A stretch of 64,000 nt of DNA. Origin: Nautilus pompilius (taxonomy: Eukaryota > Mollusca > Cephalopoda > Nautilida > Nautilidae). Positions within the stretch are counted from its first letter, which is position 1; every line of letters begins with the position of its first letter. Under the pieces are notes generated by a model. It was not told the origin of the DNA. It worked only from the letters and a program-made list of their open reading frames with translations, and made no database searches. The stretch lies in NCBI GenBank assembly GCA_018389105.1, contig JACATO010001085.1:62001-126000 (forward strand), in the 5' to 3' direction. The translations under genes were made by a program, and so were the position numbers. Positions 1 to 13,520 of this stretch are shown here, in pieces.

Positions 1-10
1 ATCTCCTATA

Positions 11-1533
11 TACACTGGCTGGCCACTTTATGTACCCTTTCAGACTTTGGCCTGACCTGAGCTGCAGATGCAAATTAGGCCCTTCACATGGTGATCCCTG
101 CAGCACTATATATGACTTGGAAAAGCACATTTGCAGTCAATCCAACGGATATGGGAAAGCAAGACATTACAATGTAGGAAAGAAGCTTGATAGTGGCTGC
201 ACATCTAGCAGGTATTTTAGTGACCAAGACATTAGCCATTTGAGTTTATCAACAATGGCAAAAAGTATTTTTGGAAAATTTAAATAGTGAATGTGGACAG
301 AGCTGCAGAAAAAAGTTAGCCCGCTGCCAAGGTTTTTTCAGATGTCTCTTCCCTACCACTATCTAGTACCACACATTCTTAAAGAAAAGAAATTTCTTAG
401 CAGACACAAAGATTTTAATATAAACCATTATGAAGGAACAAATAGCGAAGCGAGAAATTATATAACCTGATAAAACAAAAGGTACTAACTTAACTAATCA
501 AAAAAGATTGCTTGCTTGCTTTCTTCCTACTGCCCAGAATCTTGGCAACTTGGTGACTTTCTGTAGCTTTGGATATGGAAAAAGGCAGAGACATTACAGC
601 ATTCAAAAGGACGTGATTTTGGATGCACATCTAGCAGGTGTAACAGTTGCCAAGATGGGGCTTTTTTTGTAGGCTGCTCCAAGACATCAGTCATTTGAGT
701 TTATCAGCAGTGATGAAAGGTGAAGAAAATATCTGGTGCCAGAGGTGGGGGGATTATGGATGCAAACACATAGTGACAGAAAGAAGAGATAGGCAGTCAG
801 ACAGGATAGTAAAGTCTAACTATCATCAAACAATAGATGACACATTCAATGTAGGGCAATCCATATTCATCTTTAACCATGCCTTACAAAGAATGAACTA
901 GGGCAGTAGGAATCTATTGCATAAACTACTGATCACAATTACCAATATGAAAAGATGCTTTGTATGATGTAAGGTGCACAGACATTGGACTAAGGAAGAC
1001 TGGCAAAAGGTGATGTTGTCTGAAGGGCATGCTTCACCTTTTTTGCACAGAGCTGAGAAGACAGATTTGGAGAAAGCCACACAAATCTCTCTGTGGTCCC
1101 AATTTCCAAGCCTTTGTTGGTAGTTATTGTTTGGGGCATGTTTTTCTAGCATACCCTTGGCCTCTTGGTCCTTTAGAAGGCAGGATGACTGCCAAAATAT
1201 GCCGCAGCATCATTTTCGATCAAGTGCTTTCATTGATGCTTCATATATATCCTAATAGGGACAGCTACTTCCAAGATGGCAATTTTCCCATCAGCTGTGC
1301 TCACATTGTGCATTGATGATTTGAGAAACATGCCAGAGATTGCAGGCATCTCCAATGGCCTGCATAATTCTGGATCTCAATCTAATTAAGCGTCTGTGGA
1401 ATGAACTTTAAAAATGCATTTGCCATTACAATCCTCTTCCTATCTCATTCAATACATTGTGTGCAATATTAATAACTGAATGGATAAATATTCTTTGCAT
1501 CATGTCATGTCCAAATAAAGTGACCAGCTAGTG
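11..1533 (+). mobile_element. Degenerate Tc1-like DNA transposon (copy 1)
   Basis: Imperfect terminal inverted repeats bound it: CACTGGCTGGCCACTTTAT near 13-31 and its near reverse complement at 1515-1533, next to TA. Between them is a broken plus-strand transposase. The N-terminal DNA-binding stretch (AHLAG--V-K) is readable near 196-250 and again near 612-650. A VIVWG-like strand lies near 1127-1145, a YFQDGN-like piece near 1264, and a WPA piece further on. Stops and frameshifts interrupt every frame, so it cannot encode a working enzyme. The right end abuts a GT/TA microsatellite. Confidence 0.7.
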
Positions 1534-1551
1534 TGTGTGTGTGTGTGTGTG

Positions 1552-1599
<48 letters not shown>

Positions 1600-1600
1600 A
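1531..1600. repeat. (GT)n/(TA)n microsatellite
   Basis: An uninterrupted GT tract passes into a TA tract. It separates two Tc1-like elements. Both insert at TA, so the tract is a natural landing site. Confidence 0.9.
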
Positions 1601-2893
1601 CAGTATTGAAAATAATTATGGAAACAGAAGGAAAAAACTAAGTACAAATGCAAATAACAATATAATTACATCTCATATGTAAAAATGAAATGTACCAAAG
1701 TATAGACATTTGTTGATATAGTACACTATTTCATGCAAGCAATCAGAAAGTGCCACATTGCAGAAGGACTATAAAAGTTTAGGCAGTGATATTGTGGTGT
1801 AGTGTGGTGAATACTATGGCTTCTGGAAAAAAATTACATGAAAAACATATAGAAATCAAAGTCTTAGCTATTGAAGGCTACTTTCAGAAGAAGCTGCATG
1901 GCAGACTCTGAGAAAGATTTGTGAAACTGATATTGTTGACAATATTGCAGCTGAGAAAGCAAACCCAAACTCTCCAAAAGTAATGTTAAGTATTTCGCCG
2001 TCTCTATCTGATAGACATTGAGCCAGTGGAGATTTTGTGAATACCAGCTGCTAATATTGGATGTTAACATTTCTCCAAGAACAATAAGATGCACATTAGC
2101 GTGAAGTGGTCTCAACGAATTGTAGCTGCTCAAAAACTTTTGCTGAGGAGTAACCAAAGAGCAAGGCTGAAATGAAACATTGGGATGACCAAAACTGGAA
2201 AAGGCTGCTCTTTACTGTTGAGTTCAAGTTTGAACTGCTTAGCAATAATCAATGGCAGTTTATCAAAGGTGGACAAGGGAGTGATAAATGGTCAGTGTAT
2301 CTATGGTGAAGCATGCAACTGGATCAATACAGGTGTGGGGCTGCATGTCCGTCAAGGATGTTGGGGATTTACCGTGTGGGCAGGTTCTCATCTATCATGC
2401 CATTCTCTCAGGGAGACATCTTATTGGGCGTTCATCTTCCAACATGACAATGACACCAAGCATGCAGCCATTGTAATGAAAAAACTATCTGGAATGTAAA
2501 AAAACCGATGGAACACACACAAAGGTGCCTTGGCCTGCACAATGTCATTGTATAAATATCATTGAGGCTATATTGAGTTATGTGGCCACTGCAAAAGTCA
2601 AACAGCAACCAAACACTTTGGATGACTTGTGCAAAGTGCTACAGGAAATTTGGAACAACATTTCACACTCGTACATTGATAACCTCAATGGGAGCGCGAA
2701 AATATGATGTTGTGCTCTGTAGAAAGAAAAGGGCTTACATACCAAATACTAATGCACTGTACAACATATTTATTTTGTTTTTGTATATTTTCTGTTATAA
2801 TATATTGTGTATGTATTATATATGTTTCTTAGTTTGAATTACCCATTATTTGTGCATATCTTGTGTGTTTCCATAATTATGTTTAATAGTGTG
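1601..2893 (+). mobile_element. Degenerate Tc1-like DNA transposon (copy 2)
   Basis: The ends are inverted repeats: CAGTATTGAAAATAATTATG at 1601 and its imperfect reverse complement around 2869-2893, both flanked by TA. The plus-strand transposase is broken but recognisable. It shows QVWGCMS near 2328-2348, FQHDNDTKHAA near 2435-2467, WPAQ near 2528, and the C-terminal QPNTLDDL and IWNNISHSYI motifs around 2606-2685, in more than one frame. The termini differ from copy 1, so this is a separate family. Confidence 0.75.
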
Positions 2894-5800
2894 TATATAT
2901 GTAATATTTTGATTTATTTACCAGACTGTGTTCTAAAATTAATATCGGTATTCGTAACCAGATGGGTGATAGCATTTTAGTAATATATTTATATTGAATC
3001 ACATTGTTGATTGCTATTAAAAATTAGTGATAGTAACTTTACATATTTTAATTAAATTAAAATAGGTTAAAGAGGCTAAAATAAACTGAGAATTAAGTTA
3101 TTTATGAATTTGTTTTTAATCACATAGTTGGTTTCTGCCTTATTATCATATAAATTCTAAGTACAGAATTCCATTTTCTGCTATGTTGTTTTGCTTTTAT
3201 GAATGAAATAGAAAAGATTTGGAGAAGGAAAAAAGTTTAGCATTTTTTGGCTCCTCTAGTTCTTTAAAATCTTCAAAATCTTTTGGCTCTGTTTTGCTTA
3301 AGATTTTATACTCAGTGGTATTACTTAAAAAAAATTTTTTAATAATAAAAATTTTCATACCTATAAAATGAGCTTTTTTGGCAGATGAGACTATGTATAA
3401 ATTAATAAACAAAAAGTTTTTAAATTCAACTCAAAGAAAAACTCCCATTTTAATATTAAACCCATTTAGACTATGTATAACTTGCTTTGGATATATTATT
3501 TTGAAAATAATTGTACTTAATATTTTTAAATATTGACCCACTATATATTTCATAATATTAAAAGAAGGGCTAATGCAGTCGCCATATTTTTTTAATCATG
3601 AATGTCTGCCTACTAAATTAAAGATGAATGGTCAGATCAATTTTGCATTTCCATATTCTTGAGTTAACCCTGATGCATGTAAATGGAAGTAAAACTTCAA
3701 TAATTTTGTTGCTTTTTAGTTAGAAAATATTAATGAAATGCACAAAATAATATTTAATTTTATCTTAAATTGTGCTAAATTTGTATAAGTATGGTGAATT
3801 TTTGGTTTGGTTGTTTTATATGCTTTATTACAATTTTAGCTTTTTATTGGACCCCCTAACTTAAGCATAGTAGTGGTGGACAAATTAATAAGTTGTGTCA
3901 GTTAGTAGTGTGAAATTCAATGAGTTATATAATCATTTCATGTATGAAACTGGTTATTATTTTAATTTTAACTCTGTATTCAGTGGTGGTTATATTGCTT
4001 TATTTTCTGAAGAGTTCTTCTAAATTATAATCATCATCTATCTTTTTAGATGATTTGTTGTAGTCATAATTTATTCATTGTCACTAATGTTAACATTTTA
4101 GCAAATAAGTTAGCAATTATCACCAGTAGCACCACCTAACAACAGCAATAGCAACTGTTTGCTTGGAAATATTTAGTATAAGATAGCACAGCAGAAGTCA
4201 TCAGTATTATGCCTCGAAAATATTAATTCCAGCATCTGGAGATTGACAATGTTAAAGCTGGGTGTCAAATATATTTTGTTATTGATAGCTCTTTACTGCA
4301 TGGCTAGTTGCATTACCTAGAACAGGGTACCAACTAAAGATTTTTAAGAGAATGCCACACCTACCCTTATTTCTGCTTCCTTTTAATGTGCTCTCATAAT
4401 GTTTTGATCTATTGCCTGTTCTTCTGTCAAAAATCATAGTCTTCAACTCTTTGTATATCACATTGATGCTCACATAACTGATTTTAGGTTAAGTGTCCTT
4501 TCATGCCACATACTTTGAATATTTGCATTGCTAGAATAAAGAGAATATTTCTGTTTTTTTCTTAGCCTATTAACTTGAAACTTTCTTATTGTATCCCAAA
4601 TAATTAAAATTGTTGAAGAAGCACTAAGGTTTTGCAGATTTGTTGACAATTGCCAATGATGAGTCAGTGGGTTATTATAGCATAACCCTAATATCCTTCA
4701 TGGTGTTGCTGTCTGCACTGTCGTCCAATGTGTATGTTCCAATTGTATGTGTGTGAGATTCATCTGGTAGTGGGCTTTCTCTCAGGGTTTTACATGTTAA
4801 AATTGATGGAACCAACATCATCCAAAACAGCTTTGACAATGAATAAAATTTTCCGGTTTAGATGATTTTGTTGGAAATTTTCTGGCTTTTCCTAGATGAA
4901 TCTAGTGGTGCAATGAAGTGCATGGATTTCTGTAAATAGAATAGGCATATAAATTTTGCAAAGTCAGCCATTCAGTTTTCAGCAATCAGCACTTGTTCAG
5001 CACCAGGAATCAGATGATCATATCACTGGCAGTCCAGAAAAACAATAACAAAAAAAAAAGGGGGAGAGGCCAGTGACCGAAATTCTTGTGGATGCAGTTG
5101 AATTCTGTATTTGAGAGGAGTTGGCTGATGCAAAATTTCTGAAAATTGTGCAGCAAATATTTTTTAAAAATTAAAAAGGATTTTAAATCCTGAGACTCAA
5201 AAGATATATAGTTTATGCATAGTAAACCTGCTGTTATATATTAACACTGAAGTATGAGTTACCAAATTGTTATGGATTCTTGTCAACACTAGACGGAACA
5301 TGAATAAAATTTATGACTCCACTTGCAATAAAGTATGTAACTCCAAATTTTTTATTTAAAAGATCAATGGAAACTTTCAGAATGAAATATAAATAAATAT
5401 ACAATAAAATCTTTAAATTTAAGGTATTCTTTGTGAACGGTTTCTAGCAAAGATCTGTTTTTATCACCATATCAATTAATGTTATGTTTTACAAAAGGTC
5501 ATGAAATCCAATCAGAGTACCGTATTTTTCTGCCTGAAGGTTGGTATGGAGTATAAGTTTAATTAGCTAATATCTTTATTTTCCTTTCTTTCATCTTAGA
5601 TAAGTCAATTTAGACTATAAGACAAGCAGCAGTATATTAGATCCTTCATGACACCGATGCAATGCAACAGTGTCTATGGCACTTCCAGTCTCATTAATAT
5701 TAATGAGCTGTTTTTTTACATATCAATGAATTATTTCATGGGACAACCTTCCAGATAAATAGTGTTAGTTTTTTTAACATTTTTGTAACCATGGAGAGAT

Positions 5801-8800
5801 ATCTGAAACAAACTGCAAGCATAATTATTACTTCTGGTATCGAAAGCCCTCTGTCTATTCTTAGTCACTGTATGACATCAGTGATCATCAGGTGATTCCA
5901 TGTCATTTGGATTATGTTGAATTGTCTACTTTAAAAAGCCTAACATGTCAGTTTTATCTATTTTCAACACTTATTTGATTTTGAAATTCACCCAAATTCA
6001 GAAATTCAACTCAACTCACAGTTTCAAGTTGTGTGATATTTGGGTTTCACACCTAGGCCAATGCAGAGGTCAACATGCTCAGCTATTTTCTGATTGGAAA
6101 TTTGGTCCACACACCTTTAAAACTACCATGTTGAATTTTGTACACCAGTGGGAAAAAAAAAGAGGGAGAAATGTAAAGATAGTGATCATTAGTTGTGATT
6201 TCTTTGTCCTTTAGTCTTAACTATACAGTACTAAGTCCATGGCGTGTGGCATGTTTGGTTAGCACACATTTTTCAATTTATCGTCAGTGTTTTTGTCCAC
6301 CTAGCTTTTCGTATTTCCTGTATATAAACATATTACCGCCATTTTCTTTAAACTTAAGAAGGTTCAGTTTAAAAGCTGTTGTGTGCAACTTGCTTGACTT
6401 TACAGGAGACATTTTGAAATAAGGTAGATGATTTGTTGATTGTATTTATACATATAATTAGGATTTAAAAAGATAGAACGTAATTGGTGAACTTGTACTT
6501 GTTATTCATTGGATAATTTCACATGCTTTAGTGAGCACATTAACAGTGAATTGCTCACCCAGTCAGCAAACGTTCTTGGCAATAATTTCTGTAATCTGTT
6601 TTAAATGAACAAATTTACAGTTTATTTCAGAGAATAACATACTTTGTCATTTTTTTTTTTTATTATTATTGAAGCAATTTCAACGACTATTCATAGATAA
6701 GTTGATTTGGAATATAAGTTGAAGTTTGAGCTTCCAGGTGAAAAAAACTGTTGACTTATAAAACATAAAAAGTACAGTAACTATTTGTCTTCAGAAAACT
6801 TGTTAGTCCAAACAATTTGAAGAGAAGATTTAAAACATACAATTTTGAAATTGATTCTCACTGGTTCCTATTACTTGTAAGGCTTACCATGCTACTATGT
6901 GTGTATGTATGTGTATATATATATATATATACCAATTTGCTGGGGTTGGGACTTTTTTAACTTGGTTTTAGTAAAAAAATTTCCAAATCAAGGATAAAAA
7001 TTACTGCCAAAGTTAATGATCTTGTTGCCTTTTTATTGTCAAAAACTTTTGAAGATGATCGTACGTTTATCTTTTTATTGCAAAATATTGTGCACTTTTC
7101 TTTTAAATTTGGCATATACAAGTCATAGGGTCATGAACAGTGAGGGCAATTTTTTTCTTTCCGTATACTTTTTAATATTGATATAAAATTATACTGAAAA
7201 TACAGCTTGAAAATGGTATGAAAACCCTTGGATATCAGGATATCAGAAGTGTGTAAAACAGTTTCTCCTGTGTACTGGCCTACTATGTTGTGGTGTCCTC
7301 AATTGAGATGTTTTAGGCTGAATATATTGAACCTGTTTGTGCAGGGCATTGTATCAAGTGCATGGAATTCCATTATAAACAAGATGATACTTTGTTGTTG
7401 TTTTACCCTCCTGACTTCAAAGGGCATGATAATGGTTAGTTTAGGCGGTAGTATGTCTATAAGAATAAATAATCCATCCACCATCATCTGTTATGAACGC
7501 CACTATAATTCTCTTGTCAAGAAGACCACAAAAAGCTTTAATTACATCATGGTGGTTTGTAGCACGGTATCCCTATGGTTTCTGATGTCACTACTAAGTT
7601 TATTTGTTTTTTACTTACTTGAAAAAAAAAACTCTTTGAATTATTAACAAGAGTATCTTTAATCATTCATGATTAGTATAATTTTGGTATTGAAACATAA
7701 TCATAAATAGTAATGTTAAAATTGTGGATTTCAGTTTCTTAAAATATTTTTGCACTATTGAAATACAAGATGGAGTATAAGCTGAGCAAGCGTAACTCAT
7801 GCATGTGATGCTTTATTTAAAACTGACTATAACCAGGTAAAAAAAAGAGTCACTTAGAACTCTTACTTTCAGATATTTAATGTTACTTGACATAAAAATG
7901 CTACCAGATGTGAAAAAGTAAAATTCCAATTCATTTTCTAAAATCCACATGGTTGGCTGGTTGTTTGGTTCTGCATATTTTTGAAGGAGACCAGTGGCAC
8001 CACTGGGATCTACCAAGTTTTCCTTAAGATAGGGTGATTTTTCTTGAAACATCTCAATCTGAGTTAGTGAAAATGAAAATAAAATAATTTAAAATTGATC
8101 AGCAAGTTCAACTTCCAGTGAAAGAGACTATATACAAAAGTAGCTCCTGTAATTAGAGGACCTCCCACCTTCTCTAATGAAAATATCAATTTAGCTTTGC
8201 TGGTGAAAACTTATATAAACCTGATTAGTCATTTTAAAATATATTGTGTTGAATATAATTGAAAAGTAATGGGAAAATTAAATTTCTTACCTACATTTCC
8301 AAAATGTCTGCAGTTTGTAACTTTTTTTTTTTTTTAGATAATTTGTATCTCAGAATTGCACATTGCAGTACATTGTGTATCTAAGGATTTGCAGACAAAA
8401 GTTCTCTATTAAAAATCAGCACACCTCGCACACAAAAAAAATAGTCTGAAATGTTTCAAGCAAGAAATGTAAAGTGCAAAGTCAGATAACAAATTGTCAT
8501 TGATTGCACAAATACTGACCCTAACCCTGCTTAGTATTGCTTTCAGTGACACTCCTTACTTAATAGGAGCATAATTCTGTCTTCTGTCTGCAAACATATC
8601 TAAGAGCAAAGATAAGGGTGAAAAGAAGAAAATGTTTGAACAAATTTACTAACATAACAAAATCAAAGTTTTGCCATCCACTTGATTTAAAAATAATTAT
8701 TTAATGTAGCTTTCCAATATGTACCAGTGCTGCTGCTAGACTTTGCATTGGTGTAGTTTTTGGTTGTTGCAGTTCATGGTCATGACCCATGACTACTGAA

Positions 8801-9518
8801 CTTCTCTGCCAGCTTATATAGAATTTTAACTTGCTGATTTTTGTGTTTATGTGGTATGTGGATGCTTAATACCAATTTTCTGGGATACTTTGACTCCAGA
8901 ATTTAAAAAAAAATATCTTTATTAAATATATTTAAACATTTTCAAACTCTTGTTAAATGAGAGCTGTACGTTAAAAAGAAAAATGAATTATCATAAGAAA
9001 GAGTCCACTCATGTGTAAATATGTTTCTGTTGAAATTCTATTTATTACTTTCTAGAGAAAATCACCTGGAAATGTACAGAGCTGGTGCTAGATTTTCTGG
9101 GAGTGTGGATCCTTTGCTATAGGTTTCATACTTACAATTTTGAAATAAAACCAAGCAAGCATAAACTATACCTCAAAGCAATAAGGGCATGAGACTTTAG
9201 CCTTTCAGAATTCTATTTTACTTTATATTATTGGAAGAGTAAAGATAAATCAAAAATTGAGAATTGAATCATACAATATATTTTCTGTATTCAGGCTAAG
9301 CTTTTAAATGATAATAACCCATGTACAGATCACACTTTTTTTTTAGTAGTGGTGTATATAAAAATCTCTCGTAAGGCATGGGTTCTGTCCTTGGAAATAT
9401 ATCTGTAAATTCTTAACAAGATTCCCACAAATATGTGCTTTAACTCCAGCTATTATGTGTACTTTTTATAGTAAAAAGAAATTATGAATTTATTGATGAT
9501 GTTTGTTTTATTTTGCAG
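2894..9518. other. AT-rich spacer, no supported gene
   Basis: I see no recognisable coding, RNA or transposon sequence here. The longest open frame, 7228-7647 plus (139 codons), has no domain I know, unremarkable composition and no supporting splice or polyadenylation context. A TG/TA microsatellite lies near 6898-6931. Untranslated 5' exons of the zinc-finger gene starting at 9536 may lie in this interval, because its coding exon opens with a splice acceptor. Confidence 0.5.
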
Positions 9519-9535
9519 TTTAGCTAACAGAGACA

Positions 9536-12500
9536 ATGTCACGACAACTTGCAGCTGATGAAACTATCTCTGTGGTGCATAAGGCTGTCATAGCCAATGG
9601 AAAAACAACCGATGAGATTGTCAACACACTAAATTCAGGGACAGCCAAGGAGAAACATCTTGTTTCTAATGAGTGTGACATTATCTTTGAATGTAAAGTG
9701 TGCCGTAATCTGTTTCGCACTTTGCCAAGTTTTATTGCTCACAAACAAGTCTACTGTCTGCAGTGCATGGTTGGCTTTGATGTTCTCAATGCAAAGAAAG
9801 ATGAAACTGCACAGACATATTCTAAACAGCTACTTTCTAGTTCTGAAAGTCTTTTCAGAGAGCTTGAAAAGAAAAGCATTGCTGATAATGAAGTAACTGT
9901 GAGACCATCATCAATTGCAGCAAAAGTCTGCCAGGTTCAATCACTTAAAAAGGATGCTGTATCCAGCATGGGCTTAGCTCATCAGTCTGCTGCTTCAAAA
10001 GACATTCAGTATACGCTGGTGAAAGAGAAAGAAATTAAAACTGATCAGTTTTCCAATTCTTCACAGGTAGTTGCCAGCAGTCCACAAAAAGGTTACAGGA
10101 AGAATCAGTCAGATACATCTGTGAAGATCAGCTATGGAGTGGATTTGGATTCAGAAAAGAGAAAAATGAATGTGGAGAATCGGAGTAATGGGAAGCCTGT
10201 TTTGGCTAAAGCTAAACTTGATGGTGACAAAAAGATAATACCTGAACATGCTCCTAAAAAGATTGAATCTACAGCAAAGGAATCTCAAGTAAAGTCTGCA
10301 ACTAGTGCTGATGCTGTGAACAGCAGTGCAGGTAAACATAGGGTGTCAGTAAGATTCAGCAGGAGGATTGAAAAAATGAATGAAAAAATTGTCGAAAAGA
10401 GTGAAAAGAAGGAATCTCAGAAAAAGGAGGAGTTGAAAGATCAACCATTAAGGAAAAGTAAGAGGAAATCTTTCATGGAAGTAGTGGGAGACTTTAAAAA
10501 GGCTAAAATGTCGAAATGTGATGTTAGATACACCTCAGTAAAAAGACTGGAAAATCATTTCCGGATCCGTCATACTGAAGTGCGAAAAAGTTTTGTGTGT
10601 CCTTGTTGTCCAGTTAAGAAGATATTTGAGTGCCTTTCAGATGTGGTTAAGCATCTTCAAAATGATCATCATTTGAGGAAAAGACAGATTAGCAAATTGC
10701 AGCAGAAACTAAAAGAAAGAACTTGGAATAAGAAAGATGCTGCTAACCTCCGAGTGAGGTTGTTTGGAAGTGAGGAGAAGCAGGCTGAAGACAATTCTAT
10801 TGAAGTTACTCTCAAACCTGAAAAGACAAATGATTCTAGTGTTCGTGTTCATCCAAAGGTATCTGCTGAAGCTGGACAAAAAAAACAAATTCAGATTTAC
10901 CAGCAGAGCATTGCCATGTTGATGTGCATCAGAGAAAAAGGAGACTGTAGAGGTTCATCAAAAGAAGCCTGGTGAAGAGGAGAAAAAAGAAAATATAGAT
11001 GTACCAGTAGAGCAATGCCTTGGTTTGCATCAGGAGAAAAAGGAAACTGTAGAAGTTCACCAAAAGAAACCTGGTGAAGCAGAAGAGGAAAAGAAAGAAA
11101 ATTTAGATGTTCAGCCGAAACAGTTGGATACTGTACATGTTCAGGTGAAGACGTCTGCTGACGTAGAACAGGGAATAGTCGATGTTCAGCTTAAGAAACC
11201 TGGTGTAGAACCTGAGCAAAAAGAAACTCCAGATCTTCAGCCTCAGAAGATTGTTGAAGCTGAAAAAGTAGAAAAGTTAGATGCTCAGTTGAAACAAAGC
11301 GTTGTTGAAGAAGGACCAAAGAAGGAAAAGGTTGATATTCAGTCCAAAAAGCCCAGTGTTAATGAAGAACAGGAGAAAAAAGAAAATACAGTCATTCAGC
11401 CAATGAAGTCCATCATTGTAAATGAATCTGAAACAAAACTGAAGTTACCATCTAAGTTATACTTGTGTCCATTTTGCCAGAAAAGTAATCAGTTTACCTA
11501 CTTTTCTGGGCTAATTATACATCTGCGTACAATTCATAGTTTGAAAAGACATCAGATATATCAGATGCGTCAGAAACTTCGTGAGAATATTCAGGTTGAA
11601 GACCCTGTTGAAGTGTTTGCCAGAAGCCAGCCAGGCTGACAAGAGTACATAGACTGCCCACGCTGCCTGAAGTCAGTCAAAAAGAAATTGTTGAAGGACC
11701 ACTTTGAGCAATGTGTTCGACAGACTCTGAAATTGGATACACCAAAACAACAGCCTGAACCTGGCTCAAGGTTGAGCAGTACCCCTGTTAGCAAGCAAAG
11801 TGGTGACATTGCAGCAGGCTGCTAAAGACACAAGCCAGCCCTCAAGAAGCCCTGCCAATGTTGCTGTGGCCACCAATTTGAAGCAGTCTAAAGTAGAAGA
11901 TGAGCAGCGAACCAAAGCCAGAGCAGATACTTATGTTCTGCCAGCAGCAAAAAGTTATGATGCTTGCCAGTATAGTGATAATCTGTCGAAAATGACCAAC
12001 AATCAGATGGTGGTGTCCAAGGCCAAAAGTGCCAAAAAGAAATCATTGCCACTGGAAGAGATCAAAAACAGCAACACGCAAGCATAGTGTCCCTAAATTT
12101 CAAGAAATCTGGGTTGCAAAAACTCCAGGCAAGCCTTCCGAGGTGTTTTGAAATCAAGCCAGCACTACATGAAAGCGAAAGACAAGAAGCTATCTGAAGA
12201 TATGTCTGGTGAGGATGATGAGGAAATTTCCCAGTTTGTCACCCTGGAACCACTCCAGTGTAAGCTTTGTAGAAAACATTTCACTTTTATTCAGCACTAC
12301 AAGCGACATGTGGCTTTGTGTGAAACAAATCAGAAATTCAAAGAAATTGTTGACATGGACAATTTAAGATGCTTCTTGTGCAGTTCAGTCTTTTCAAACA
12401 CTCAGCATCTCAAACGGCATGCATCAAAGCACCTGGGCTTTTTTCCGTTCAAGTGCAAAATGTGCGACTTTACAGCATTCTACCAGTCTGAGATAAAGCA

Positions 12501-13520
12501 GCACCTTTCTACCCACAAAACGCACAAGGTTGACATGTCAAAATGGGAGTCCTACATTGAAGATTTGGAGCCAGATACACAACTAGAGGCGTGAGCAAAA
12601 GATAAAGAACTATAATGTTGCAATTAAATCTCGAAGAAAGTCAGGAACCCAAGTGAGGACAACTAAGAGAAGTTCAAAAACTGCAGTGGTGCCCCCCATG
12701 CCAGTTAAGACAGATAAGATCTCAAAAGTTACTAGATCATCGACAAAAAGTGGTAAAAGGGGCTATAGGAGAGTTAAAAGAGGTGCACGGAACAGGAAGA
12801 AAACTGGCAAAGCTTCTAAAGTCAAAGATGCATCAGAAAAGACCAATGCCAAGAGAGCTACTCCGGGAAGGATAAAAAAGAAAGATGTTGATAATTTGGA
12901 AAATGACTCTATGGTTGAAAACAGTTTGTTGTCATCTAATGAGAAGATGAAAGAACCTCCCTGAGGGAGTTGCTAGAGTGAATGGTTCTTCACCGCCACC
13001 CCTAAAGAAGATAAAATTTGAAGAGTTCTCTGAGGATTTACCTTCTACAGACATGCATACAGATGAGGCTGCACCACACCTGACTCCTGAAATTTACAAT
13101 GAGAAAACTTTGCTTGCCACTAAGGAGGATTTGAGTTCATCAGCGAAAAGAACCAACAGTTCACAAAATGCAAATGTGAAAGTGAAAGCTGTTGCAGACA
13201 GAGTTCAGGAACAAGCAAGCAGCAAGGATGAAGAAATTTCTATGGAAGAATCCACTCAAATTGATAACTCAGCTGATACAGTATCATCAAAAAGTAATCT
13301 CACATTAACATTAGTTTCCAAGTCAAGCCATCGTGCACAGTCAAGCCCAGCAACTTCTTTGCTAAGCAACAGACCACCCAAAAAGCGATGGGGCAGCTGC
13401 GAAAAAGCTGGATTGAAAAAACTGTCAAACATAGGCGGTCTAGTGTCATCATCAAATATATCATTTCCATCAGCATCTAAGGCGAGGTTCTCTGCATTAG
13501 GAATTGCTGAAAAAAAATAG
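9536..13520 (+). CDS. Gene A: ZNF800-like zinc-finger protein, large coding exon (frame interrupted)
   Basis: Probable nuclear DNA- or RNA-binding regulator. The exon opens at acceptor TTTTGCAG (9511-9518). An in-frame TAG at 9521 precedes ATG 9536, fixing the start. Residues 49-74 (IIFECKVCRNLF then H69, C74) match the first C2HC finger of ZNF800. A second finger has lost its first Cys (Met325; C328, H341, H346). Two CPxC-x14-H fingers follow (about 10597-10670 and 11464-11540), each trailed by a basic 'QKLRE' helix as in ZNF800. Next come a small CPRC finger (11655-11720), a repetitive EKKE/VQ linker, the tag VWVAKTPGK-like motif (12098-12145), one C2HC-C2H2-C2H2 cassette (12256-12567) and a basic, serine-rich tail. 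The frame breaks near 10880, 10930, 11637 (TGA), 11797, 12065, 12147, 12588 and 12957. All but the TGA are cured by one-base homopolymer changes. It may be functional with consensus errors or a young pseudogene. Confidence 0.75.
12098..12145 (+). other. W-V-A-K-T-P-G-K-P-S tag motif in gene A
   Basis: The frame reads FQEIWVAKTPGKPSEV. The same tag occurs in genes B (twice), C and D, upstream of zinc-finger cassettes. It contains no Cys/His pairs, so it is not a finger. A role as a short interaction motif is inference. Confidence 0.8.

Noticed and set aside
7228-7647. 139-codon open frame on the plus strand
   Set aside because: No domain, unremarkable composition, no splice or polyadenylation context, and a competing antisense frame; treated as chance.
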